Of a stretch of 64,000 nucleotides of DNA, positions 44,208-52,641 are shown piece by piece. Each line of letters begins with the position of its first letter. The stretch's first letter is position 1. Location of the stretch: positions 1-64,000 of the forward strand of contig NZ_KI518055.1 of the NCBI RefSeq assembly GCF_000479045.1, read 5' to 3'. The notes below the pieces were generated by a model, which did not search any database, was not told the origin of the DNA, and saw only the letters and a list, made by a program, of their open reading frames with translations. The position numbers and the translations under genes were made by a program. Source of the DNA: Cetobacterium somerae ATCC BAA-474 (GTDB lineage Bacteria; Fusobacteriota; Fusobacteriia; Fusobacteriales; Fusobacteriaceae).

Positions 44208-45632
44208 ATGAAAAAGAAGTATCTATCTGTGTCATCACTAGTAATGATGATATTCTTGGGAGTATTTGGATTTGGAAATATTGCCAATAATTTTAAAGAA
44301 GTAGGAATGTCATCCGCCACAATGTTGGTAATAGGAATATTATTTTATTTCTTACCACTTTGTTTAATAATGGCAGAATTTGGAGCGTATGCTCAAGATA
44401 GAACGAGCGGAATATATTCATGGATAGAGATAGGATTAGGAAAAAAAATGGCCTATTTTGCAATTTGGTCATATTTTATAGCAAATATATTTTATTTACC
44501 AACATTGGCAACAAGAGTGCCAACATACTTTAGTTTTGGACTATTTGGAGATGCGAATATATCAAATATACAAACAGCTACTTTATCTTTAGTAGCATTG
44601 GTTATATCATTAATTATTGGTGTGAAGTATCAAAAAGCTATTGGAGCTCTTTCAAAGCCTATAGGTTATATTTCTTTATTTACAGTTTTAATATTTTTAG
44701 TAGCTGGAATATACCTTCATTTAACAGGTCAAGGAGCTACAAACTTAACAACTGAAATGTTTATAATAAAAACTACATCTAAATCTGATTTAGCTAGATC
44801 TTTAGGAACGTTTTCATGGATATTATTTGCATTTGGAGGAGGAGAGGTAGTAGGACCATATGTAAATCAAGTAGAAAATCCAGAGAAAAACTTTGTAAAA
44901 GGATTACTTGTAGCCTCAATGTTAATAGGAATACTTTATGTTTTAGGAATTGTTTCAGTTTCAGCATTTGGAACGCAAGAGGATTTTTCAAAAATATCTT
45001 TAATAAATGCAGTTTTAGCAGGTTTTAAATTTATGGGAGATAAGATAGGATTAGGAATTTGGTTTGTTAAATTAATGGGAATAGCTTATTCATTAATAAC
45101 GTTAGTTGCTCTTATTCTTTGGGGAAGCTCTCTGGCTGCTGGAGTATTCAGTGAAGCACCAAAAGGAACTTTTCCAGATTGGTTAACAAAGAAGTCTGAT
45201 AAAAATGGAATTTTAAGAAATGCCTTAATATTCCAAACAATATTAGCATTTTTATTCATAGCTCTTACAACTTTTGGTGGAGAAGCAGCAGGAGAGCTTT
45301 ACTATAGAGTATATGATATGACAACGATGGCTTTAATTGTGCCGTATTTTTGTTTAGGAATAAGTTATATATTCTTTAGAAAAAGAGGTTATGTATCACC
45401 GTTTCAAATATCAAAAGGGAACTTAATACCTATTTTAGCAGGAGTATCAGTTTCAGCAATGACATTTATAGCTTTTATTTTTGCAGGATATGACTTTACA
45501 GTACCAGTAGTGAAGCAATTAGATAAAATGAAGCTATATTATGGTGGTCTATTAATGTTTATGTTAATAGGTTTAGTTATTAAATTTTTAAGTGGAATAA
45601 ATCATAAATCTAAAGAAAATAAGAAAAAATAG
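44208..45632 (+). CDS. APC family amino acid permease, YjeM-like
   Basis: This 474-residue transporter has about twelve to fourteen hydrophobic segments and a glycine-rich first helix (VFGFGNIANNFKEVG). AEFGAYAQDRTSGIYSWIE (about 60-78) and FGGGEVVGPYVNQVENPEKNF (about 208, split here for reading) fit the glutamate:GABA antiporter-type YjeM group. Substrate is unknown. The start at 44208 with GAGGAG upstream is preferred to 44139, which lies in the promoter region; TATAAT at 44183-44188 may be its -10. It is divergent from yedF, within the selenium region, but a selenium-related role is only speculative. Confidence 0.85.
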   Translation: MKKKYLSVSSLVMMIFLGVFGFGNIANNFKEVGMSSATMLVIGILFYFLPLCLIMAEFGAYAQDRTSGIYSWIEIGLGKKMAYFAIWSYFIANIFYLPTLATRVPTYFSFGLFGDANISNIQTATLSLVALVISLIIGVKYQKAIGALSKPIGYISLFTVLIFLVAGIYLHLTGQGATNLTTEMFIIKTTSKSDLARSLGTFSWILFAFGGGEVVGPYVNQVENPEKNFVKGLLVASMLIGILYVLGIVSVSAFGTQEDFSKISLINAVLAGFKFMGDKIGLGIWFVKLMGIAYSLITLVALILWGSSLAAGVFSEAPKGTFPDWLTKKSDKNGILRNALIFQTILAFLFIALTTFGGEAAGELYYRVYDMTTMALIVPYFCLGISYIFFRKRGYVSPFQISKGNLIPILAGVSVSAMTFIAFIFAGYDFTVPVVKQLDKMKLYYGGLLMFMLIGLVIKFLSGINHKSKENKKK

Positions 45633-45640
45633 GTTAAATA

Positions 45641-45676
45641 AAAATGGAAGAACTTGAGTTCTTCCATTTTTGTTAT
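45641..45676. terminator. Bidirectional terminator
   Basis: A perfect 13-bp stem pairs 45641-45653 with 45658-45670 around TTGA, with T-rich tails on both strands, serving the permease and the opposing SRPBCC gene. Confidence 0.88.
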
Positions 45677-46140
45677 TTTGTTTTATTAAATTCAGTTTCA
45701 GCAACAACTTTTAATCTAGTTAGTTGATCTTCTAGAATTCTTTTATTAAAAACATTGAAAAGTTTATGTAATGAAGTTCCTTTTAATGTCCAAGCTGTTA
45801 GTATTAAATGAGTTTTAGTTGGATTAACCTCTTCAAAATCATATTCAAGTTTAAAGTCTACCCATTTATCGCCTACTTCAATTTGGTACATTTTCCCTTC
45901 TTCATAAGCTAAAACTTTTCCACAATACTCCTCTTTAAAACCATACATTTTTATTTTTTCACAGAAAGTAGAACCAGTAACTTCTGGTGCATCTGTATGC
46001 TTTTCGTCTTCTAAACCAGTAATCCAAAGAGCATGCTTACTGTAATCAGATATAAGTTTAAATACAAAATCTTTTGGGGCTTCAATATCAATACCTTGAA
46101 CAAAAAATGGTACTTTTTCGTTTAATTCTTTTAGTTCCAT
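45673..46140 (-). CDS. SRPBCC (START-like) domain protein
   Basis: This 155-residue protein has the SRPBCC helix-grip pattern: GIDIEAPKDFVFKLISDYSKHALWI (about 15-39, shown in the translation), a series of beta strands (EEYCGKVLAYEEGKMYQIEV), and a long C-terminal amphipathic helix (LFNVFNKRILEDQLTRLKVVAE). Such proteins bind hydrophobic ligands or act in aromatase/cyclase and stress functions; the ligand here is unknown. The ATG at 46140, with GGGAGTG upstream, is favoured over the in-frame ATG at 46155, which overlaps that ribosome site. Confidence 0.75.
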   Translation of the reverse strand: MELKELNEKVPFFVQGIDIEAPKDFVFKLISDYSKHALWITGLEDEKHTDAPEVTGSTFCEKIKMYGFKEEYCGKVLAYEEGKMYQIEVGDKWVDFKLEYDFEEVNPTKTHLILTAWTLKGTSLHKLFNVFNKRILEDQLTRLKVVAETEFNKTK

Positions 46141-46206
46141 ACAAATCACTCCCATTTAATAGAATATATTATATTATTAAGTGATTTTATGAAATTTCCT
46201 TCAAGA

Positions 46207-48048
46207 TTAAATATTATTTTTTATTCTATAACTATCAATTTTTTTAGTAACTTTTTTTTCATCAAAATTTTCAAGGTATACAAGAGCCATTTTACGGCTA
46301 GTTTTGAGAAGATCTCTAAACTCTGCTAGTGTAATTTGAGTATTTAATATAAGGAAGTTATCTAATCTATTTAAAGCTTCTTGATAAAAACCTTTTAAAA
46401 GAAAATATTCATTTAATTTTATAATAAGCCCTTCTCTAACTAAATATTGAAAAACTTCTTTAAAATTTAGATTTTTATGAAAATAATCATTTAACTTTTC
46501 AAAACTTAATCCATTAAACTCCTGTTTTTTTAATAGAATTAAAATTTCATCTTTTATTTTTTTTTCATCTTTTGAAAGCTTAACTTTAAATGTTTTAAGT
46601 GAAACAAAGTTATCTTTTTCTTGAAACTCATCTTGAAACTCATTTATTAAGTTGATTCCTTTAAAAAATAGGTTGTTAATAGTTGCTAAAGGTACCCCTT
46701 TTCTAAGAGGGTTTTTTAAATGAAAATCATTTAAATATAAATTAATTTCATTTTTAAGATTTTTAAGATTTTCTTTATGAATAATAGCTTTTATTGTTTT
46801 AAAAACAAAAATATTATGATCAAAACTATTTTCATTTAAAGAGAGGTTAAACTCTTTATTCAAATCGTTTATATAAGTAAAACTTCCCTTATTTAAAAGA
46901 TACTCTGAAACATTAAGTTGTTTATTTAAAAGATAGTTTAATTTTTTTAAATAAATAGAATTATTTTTTTTAGTAGGAACTCCAAAAGGTGTTAGAATTC
47001 GAGCTCCTCCAAGTAAAGCGGATGTACTAAGAGTTCTTAATATACCAATATCGTCAAAATCGACAGGAATTTCTTTGTCCATTATAAGTTGGAAAAAGGT
47101 TGATTCCTCTTCAAAATCTTGAAGATATTTAATCTTTCCATAATACTCTCCAGTACCAATATTCAATCTTATTTTAGTATTGTTTTTAGGAATAGTTCCT
47201 TCTGATAATCTATTGAATACTACATCTATTATTTTGCTATTTGTAATAGTTTTACTGTTAGTTAAAAGGTTACCTCTTTCAAGCTCCTTTGCTGTTACTC
47301 CAGTTATATTTAAGGCACATCTTTGTTGAGATGAAATGTATTCTAAATCTTTTCCATGATTTTGAATTCCCTTTATTTTAATATTAATTTTTTGAGGATA
47401 AAGAGTTAAAGTATCCCCTTTATTTATATTACCAATAGTTGTACCACTAACAATAGTTCCAATTCCTTTAGGAGAATAGATTTTATCAATATCTAGTCTA
47501 AAAATATTTTGAATATTATTAGATGAAGAGAAATCAAAATTTTCAATCTCTTTTAAAATTAAATTATATAGGTTTTCATAGGTTGAACTATCTTTTAGGC
47601 TAACTTCAACAATAGGAAAATCTTTAAAAAACTCCTCTTTAAACTCTTGAGAAATTTGAGCTTTAACTTCGTCAACTCTTTCAGAAGTAACTAGATCTCT
47701 TTTTGATAAAACAATAATTCCATTTTTTATTCCAAGAAGTTTTAAAATCTCTTTATGTTCTATTGTTTGAGGCATAATACCATCATCACAAGCTATTAAA
47801 AAAAGCACAAAGTTAATACCTTTAGCACCAGCAACCATATTTTTTATAAATTTTTCGTGCCCAGGAACATCAATAATACTGATAATATCACCAGAAGGAA
47901 TATTTAAAGGGGCAAAACCAAGATCAATGGTCATCCCCCTTTCTTTTTCCTCTTTCATAGTATCGGTATTTATATTTGTCAGCATTTTGACTAAAGTTGT
48001 TTTTCCGTGATCTATATGACCAGCTGTACCAATTACTATATTCTTCAT
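46207..48048 (-). CDS. selB: Selenocysteine-specific elongation factor SelB
   Basis: This 613-residue GTPase delivers Sec-tRNA to ribosomes paused at UGA by binding the SECIS hairpin. The EF-Tu-like part has G1 GTAGHIDHGKTTL (about 6-18), G3 DVPGHEKF (about 60), and SKRD for G4 (about 112). The C-terminal half (about 350-613) corresponds to winged-helix domains, the last of which bind SECIS RNA. It starts 2 bases after the selA stop, so selA and selB are translationally coupled. No other gene of the Sec pathway separates them. Confidence 0.95.
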   Translation of the reverse strand: MKNIVIGTAGHIDHGKTTLVKMLTNINTDTMKEEKERGMTIDLGFAPLNIPSGDIISIIDVPGHEKFIKNMVAGAKGINFVLFLIACDDGIMPQTIEHKEILKLLGIKNGIIVLSKRDLVTSERVDEVKAQISQEFKEEFFKDFPIVEVSLKDSSTYENLYNLILKEIENFDFSSSNNIQNIFRLDIDKIYSPKGIGTIVSGTTIGNINKGDTLTLYPQKINIKIKGIQNHGKDLEYISSQQRCALNITGVTAKELERGNLLTNSKTITNSKIIDVVFNRLSEGTIPKNNTKIRLNIGTGEYYGKIKYLQDFEEESTFFQLIMDKEIPVDFDDIGILRTLSTSALLGGARILTPFGVPTKKNNSIYLKKLNYLLNKQLNVSEYLLNKGSFTYINDLNKEFNLSLNENSFDHNIFVFKTIKAIIHKENLKNLKNEINLYLNDFHLKNPLRKGVPLATINNLFFKGINLINEFQDEFQEKDNFVSLKTFKVKLSKDEKKIKDEILILLKKQEFNGLSFEKLNDYFHKNLNFKEVFQYLVREGLIIKLNEYFLLKGFYQEALNRLDNFLILNTQITLAEFRDLLKTSRKMALVYLENFDEKKVTKKIDSYRIKNNI

Positions 48049-48050
48049 AT

Positions 48051-49436
48051 CTATACTCTCTCTAAGAACTTTTTAAAGTTTTTTATGATTATAGAGTACT
48101 CATCACTGTGAATTGTTTTTAAATCAATAAAAAATTGATTGTTTTGAACTCTTCCAACAATAGGTGTATCCTCTTTTAAAAAAGCTGTTTCAACTTGTTT
48201 TCCATCTAAAGAAGTGATAGCGACACCATAACTATCGATAGTTGCATCAGGCATAGAGCCTCCGCCAATTATAGCTTTTGTTTCAATGATTTCACTATCG
48301 ATTTCAATATCTTTTAAAAGATTCTTTAAAATCTCTGCTCTTTTAAAAACTTCGCTTATAGGTTCTAAAATTCTATTTAGAGTAGGGTTTTTTTCGATTG
48401 CAACCTTTTCATCAACATATTGTTTAAAAGTAAATTCTAAAGCACTAATAGTCATTTTACAAACTCTGAAAGCTCTTAAGAATTGATTTTTTTTCAATTT
48501 TGAAATTAACTCTCTCTTTCCAATAATCACTCCACATTGTGGTCCACCTAAAAGTTTATCCCCACTAAAAGTAATTAAATCAATACCAGAGTTTAAAGAT
48601 TCAAAAATTGTAGGTTCCTTTTTTTGTCCATATTTAGAAAAATCTATTAATACACCACTTCCTAAGTCTTCCATTGAAATTATTCTATGTTCTTTTGCTA
48701 ATTCAGCAATCTCTTTATTAGACACAGATTTTGTAAAACCAGAGATATGATAGTTAGATGTATGAACTTTTAAAAGCATTGATGTATTTTCATTTATTGC
48801 TTTTTGATAGTCAGCTAGATGAGTTCTATTAGTAGTTCCAACTTCAACAAGTTTAGCACTTGAGAGTTCCATAATATCTGGAATTCTAAATGAGCCACCA
48901 ACTTCAACAAGCTCTCCTCTAGATATAATAACCTCTGTATTTTTACTGAATTCATTTAAACAAAGCATAACAGCAGCAGCGTTATTATTAACTACTAATG
49001 CAGCTTCAGCGCCAGTAACTTTTGCGATAAGATCTTCTACATGAGAGTATCTACTTCCTCTTTCACCTGTTTTTAAATCAAATTCAAGATTGCTATATCC
49101 GCAAAGTGAATTTTGCAGATGCTCAATTAATTCTTTTGAAAAAAGAGCTCTTCCTAAGTTTGTATGTAGGATAGTTCCTGTACCATTTATAACTCTTTTA
49201 AAATTAAACTCTAAATTTTTAGTTAGAGATTTTGTAATTTCATTTTCGATATCTTCAATAGAGTATTGAGTGATAACTTCCTCAAGAATTCCTTTTCTAA
49301 AAAAGTTAATTCCTTCGTTAACAGCGTCGTAAACCTCTTTATAAGGTTTATCTTTAAAAAACTCCTTTTCATTCAGTAGATCGATAACTTTATCTACTTT
49401 AGGAAGATTTCTTAAAAGAGTTTGTTTATTAGTCAT
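48051..49436 (-). CDS. selA: L-seryl-tRNA(Sec) selenium transferase
   Basis: This 461-residue PLP enzyme converts Ser-tRNA(Sec) to Sec-tRNA(Sec) using selenophosphate. Visible are the N-terminal LRNLPKVDKVIDLL, INGTGTILHTNLGRALFS (about 83-100), SRYSHVEDLI, and the PLP-binding lysine in FSGDKLLGGPQCG (about residue 290). Length matches bacterial decameric SelA. It follows selD by 10 bases and precedes selB by 2, giving the order selD-selA-selB. AAGGGGA precedes the ATG. Confidence 0.95.
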   Translation of the reverse strand: MTNKQTLLRNLPKVDKVIDLLNEKEFFKDKPYKEVYDAVNEGINFFRKGILEEVITQYSIEDIENEITKSLTKNLEFNFKRVINGTGTILHTNLGRALFSKELIEHLQNSLCGYSNLEFDLKTGERGSRYSHVEDLIAKVTGAEAALVVNNNAAAVMLCLNEFSKNTEVIISRGELVEVGGSFRIPDIMELSSAKLVEVGTTNRTHLADYQKAINENTSMLLKVHTSNYHISGFTKSVSNKEIAELAKEHRIISMEDLGSGVLIDFSKYGQKKEPTIFESLNSGIDLITFSGDKLLGGPQCGVIIGKRELISKLKKNQFLRAFRVCKMTISALEFTFKQYVDEKVAIEKNPTLNRILEPISEVFKRAEILKNLLKDIEIDSEIIETKAIIGGGSMPDATIDSYGVAITSLDGKQVETAFLKEDTPIVGRVQNNQFFIDLKTIHSDEYSIIIKNFKKFLERV

Positions 49437-49446
49437 AATATTCCCC

Positions 49447-50472
49447 TTATCTAACTACAATATATTTTCCATTATATTTATCTACAGTTCCAATTAAAGA
49501 TGACTTTATTTGAAGAGTATTTAGTTTTTCCATAACCTCTGATGCATATTTTGAAGAAACAGAAAATAGTAATCCACCAGATGTTTGTGGATCTAGCATA
49601 ATCTCTTGTAACCAAAATGGAACTGCTGAAATATCAACTTTATCATTTAAATAGTTTCTATTTTTTTGTCCCATAGAGTTTATATAAAACTCTTTAGCGA
49701 ACTCTTTAGCAATGTCTAAATATGGAATAAGTTCTTGTTCTAAAACGAAAGTTTTTTCAGAAGCTACTGCCATTTCATATGCGTGCCCTAAAAATCCGAA
49801 TCCTGTAATATCTGTACAAGCAGTTATTGGATAGTCTCTTATAATTTCAGCAGAGTATTTATTTAAAGTTGTCATTATTTCAATCCACTCAGTTTTTACT
49901 TCATCAGAGAGAGTTTCAACTTTAGAAGCTGTAGAAATAATACCTGTTCCAAGAGGTTTTGTTATGATTAAAACATCTCCTTCTTGAGAACCGTAATTTT
50001 TAAAAACTTTATCAGGATGTACAAGTCCAGTTACAGAAAGACCATATTTAATCTCAGGATCATGAATAGAGTGTCCACCACTTAGAACAGCTCCAGATTC
50101 AGCAATTTTTTCAGCTCCGCCTCTTAAAATTTCTCCTAAAATTTCGATATTTTCCTTTTCAGGAAAACAAACTATATTCATAGCTGTTCTAGGTTCTCCT
50201 CCCATTGCATAAACATCACTTAAAGAGTTAGCCGCAGCTATTTGTCCAAATATATATGGATCATCAATCATAGGTGTAAAAAAGTCTAAAGTTTGGATTA
50301 AAGCTATATCATCTGTTAATTTATATATAGCAGCATCATCAGATTTTTCAAAACCAACAATTAAATTTTTATCTTCCACACTTGGAAGATTTTTTAATAA
50401 ACTTGAAAGAACCTCCGGTCCTATTTTGCTTGCTCAACCACCAATTGAGCATCTATCTAATAAAAGTTTCAT
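49447..50472 (-). CDS. selD: Selenide, water dikinase SelD, itself a selenoprotein with in-frame UGA
   Basis: SelD makes selenophosphate from selenide and ATP. A conventional reading starts at an internal GTG (50379), which would remove the catalytic loop. Reading upstream in the same frame through UGA at 50434-50436 gives a normal start: ATG at 50472 behind AAGGAGG, encoding MKLLLDRCSIGGUASKIGPE (U is residue 13). The Sec sits where Cys or Sec is known to be catalytic, followed by the essential Lys16 and the acidic KSDD (43-46). The full product is 341 residues. A SECIS-like hairpin follows the UGA. SelD thus depends on the pathway it feeds, together with selA and selB in the same operon. 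Confidence 0.93.
50404..50436 (-). promoter_or_regulatory. SECIS-like hairpin of selD
   Basis: On the minus strand, 17 bases after the UGA, AGGACC pairs with GGUUCU (6 bp, one G-U) around the loop GGA. UGA-to-loop distance and a G at the loop start fit the bacterial SECIS model read by SelB. It lies within the coding sequence. Confidence 0.7.
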
Positions 50473-50508
50473 TTAGCGCCTCCTTATTCATAAAAAATGA
50501 ACCTATAA

Positions 50509-50514
50509 ATTATA
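50509..50514 (-). promoter_or_regulatory. Candidate extended -10 promoter of selD-selA-selB
   Basis: On the minus strand TGGTATAAT (TATAAT at 50514-50509) forms an extended -10 box, with no good -35. It lies 37 bases before the selD start and just after the aroB-gppA stop, so read-through from that gene is also possible. Confidence 0.45.
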
Positions 50515-50520
50515 CCACAA

Positions 50521-52500
50521 TTATATATTTAATACCATACCGCCTTCTAAATTATCAACTGTTGAAACTGTGATGCTATTTTTATTTAAAATATCTAAAA
50601 GAGTTAATAATATTAGATTTCCAGCAATAATAACATCAGCACGGTTAGGTTCTAAACCAATAATTTTTTTACGATCTTCTAAAGTTTTACTTAAAAATAG
50701 ATATAAGTTTTCCTCTAAATCCATTTTTGTTAAAACATAGCCATTTATCTCTTTCTCATCAAACTTAGGAAATTTTTTAACAATAGAAACATTAGTTGTA
50801 ACAGTACCTGCAACTCCTATAATTTTAAAGTTATTACCTTCAAATTTAATTAATTCGTTAAAAAATCCTTTTAAATAGTTACGAGCAGATAAAAGAGTTT
50901 CCTCATTATAGTTTTCATCTGAAAAAAACATCTCTGTTAATTTAACAACTCCAATGGGGAAACTTTTGATATAGTCAATTCCATTGTAATCACCAATGGT
51001 AATTTCACTACTACCGCCTCCTACATCAATAGTTGCTATTTTTTCTCTATAGATATTGCTATTTCCATTAAAACTTAATTTTGCTTCAATCTCTCCAGGA
51101 ATAACTAAAGTATTTATATCAAATTCATTTTTTATTCCTTGAACAAACATACTACCATTACTAGCTTCTCTTGTAGCAGCAGTGGCAAATGCAATAAGCT
51201 CAGTTACACCCATAGAATCAGCTTTTTCTTTAAATCTTTTAATAATATAGTATGTTTTTTCAATAGATTCTTTCGAAAGAACACCAGTTTGATTAAGGTT
51301 CTTTCCTAATCTAGAAACTTCTAAATCCTTATATAATGGTGTAATAATCTCTATTTTATTATCAGTTTTTTCAATCTCTGCAATAAAAAGTCTACACGAG
51401 TTAGTTCCTATATCTATAACACCTTTTAAAATTCTATTTTTAAAAGAGTGGTTAACTTCAGAGATAACTTCTTTAGAAATTGGCATATTTTCAAGAGTTC
51501 CATTTTTATCAATAATAAATTTAATTTTATCATGGGTATTTTTTTTATCTTTTTTCATAACATTTATTAAAGTTTCTTCCTCTATATATATAGGAGTAGG
51601 ATCAATTTTATAAAGACTGAAAAGTTCTTTGATAGAATTAATGTATTCTTCTGTAGCAAAACCTAAAAATTTAGAGATTTGCATTTCAAAAAGTATACCT
51701 TTAGCTACTCCTTCGCCGTGAGAGATATGTTGATAATCAAAAAGAGTTTCTAAAGCATGGCCATAAGTATGACCTAGATTTAAGAAGGCACGATCACCTT
51801 TCTCAAATTCATCTTTTTCAACAAACTCTTTTTTTATTTTACAAGATTCATAAATCATTTCAATTAAAACTTCAGGTTTTAACTTTAAAATATCTCTATA
51901 TGACTCAATTAAGAAGTTAAAATAACTTTTATCTTTTGCGATGATACTATGCTTAATAACCTCTCCCATACCTGATTTAAATTGGCATAAAGGTAGAGTT
52001 TTTAAAAAATTAATATCTATAATAACTCCAATAGGTTGTTTAAAAGAACCAATTAAGTTTTTTCCAAGAGAGTGATTAATAGCAACCTTACCTCCAATAC
52101 TAGCATCAACTTGAGCTAATAAAGAAGTGGGAACTTGTAAAAAATCAAGACCTCTCATAAAGGTAGAAGCAATGAATCCTCCTAAATCGCAAACAACTCC
52201 ACCACCAACACATATGATTAAAGAGTTTCTAGAAAAATTATTCTCTATTAAAAATGAAAAAATTTCCATAGAAGTTTCCATATTCTTATATATTTCACCG
52301 TCTTCAATTTTATAGACATAGGTTTTTTTCTTTGGAAGATTACTTAAAATCTTTTGACCATAAAGTTCACCTATAGTTTTATTTGTAAGTAGTAGTATTT
52401 TGTCATAATTTTCAGTAAAATCATTAAGTCTATCTATTGTATTTTGTCCAATAAAAATGTCGTATGAATTTATAGAAGTCTTCATAACTAAATTTTTCAT
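50521..52500 (-). CDS. Fusion of 3-dehydroquinate synthase (AroB) and Ppx/GppA-type phosphatase
   Basis: This 659-residue protein has two enzyme domains. Residues about 1-345 are AroB, the second shikimate-pathway enzyme, with NAD-binding CVGGGVVCDLGGFIAS (about 96), DASIGGKVAINHS, and the metal ligands Glu in GMGEVIKHSI and His in NLGHTYGHALE. Residues about 357-659 are an exopolyphosphatase/pppGpp phosphatase-like actin-fold domain with GVIDIGTNSCRLFIAE (about 358) and TIDVGGGSSEITIG (about 493). Each half appears full length. How the two activities relate is unclear. GGAGA precedes the ATG. Confidence 0.9.
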   Translation of the reverse strand: MKNLVMKTSINSYDIFIGQNTIDRLNDFTENYDKILLLTNKTIGELYGQKILSNLPKKKTYVYKIEDGEIYKNMETSMEIFSFLIENNFSRNSLIICVGGGVVCDLGGFIASTFMRGLDFLQVPTSLLAQVDASIGGKVAINHSLGKNLIGSFKQPIGVIIDINFLKTLPLCQFKSGMGEVIKHSIIAKDKSYFNFLIESYRDILKLKPEVLIEMIYESCKIKKEFVEKDEFEKGDRAFLNLGHTYGHALETLFDYQHISHGEGVAKGILFEMQISKFLGFATEEYINSIKELFSLYKIDPTPIYIEEETLINVMKKDKKNTHDKIKFIIDKNGTLENMPISKEVISEVNHSFKNRILKGVIDIGTNSCRLFIAEIEKTDNKIEIITPLYKDLEVSRLGKNLNQTGVLSKESIEKTYYIIKRFKEKADSMGVTELIAFATAATREASNGSMFVQGIKNEFDINTLVIPGEIEAKLSFNGNSNIYREKIATIDVGGGSSEITIGDYNGIDYIKSFPIGVVKLTEMFFSDENYNEETLLSARNYLKGFFNELIKFEGNNFKIIGVAGTVTTNVSIVKKFPKFDEKEINGYVLTKMDLEENLYLFLSKTLEDRKKIIGLEPNRADVIIAGNLILLTLLDILNKNSITVSTVDNLEGGMVLNI

Positions 52501-52537
52501 AATATTGGTCTCCTTTTGTTTAATTTTCTATAGTTAA

Positions 52538-52566
52538 AGTATAATATTTTTATAAAAAAAAAGCAA
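52538..52566 (-). promoter_or_regulatory. Promoter of the aroB-gppA fusion gene
   Basis: On the minus strand TTGCTT (52566-52561) and TATACT (52543-52538) are 17 bases apart. Confidence 0.65.
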
Positions 52567-52583
52567 ATTTACCAAAAAAATGT

Positions 52584-52611
52584 TTGCAGAAAAAACAAAA
52601 AATATTATAAT
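52584..52611 (+). promoter_or_regulatory. Promoter of the exported flavoprotein gene
   Basis: TTGCAG at 52584-52589 and TATAAT at 52606-52611 with a 16-base spacer, about 30 bases before the start codon and divergent from the aroB-gppA promoter. Confidence 0.65.
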
Positions 52612-52641
52612 AAGAACATATAAATGATTTTGGAGGGGAAA

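Noticed and set aside
44042-44320. N-terminal extension of yedF
   Set aside because: The added residues are hydrophobic, low in complexity, and cross the divergent promoter region; the family start with TCP motif begins at 44041.
50379-50381. GTG as the true selD start
   Set aside because: It lacks a ribosome site and would delete the catalytic loop; the reading through UGA restores both.
50382-50573. Plus-strand 63-residue ORF over the selD 5' end
   Set aside because: It is antisense to selD, its leader and the aroB-gppA 3' end, with no ribosome site or family resemblance.
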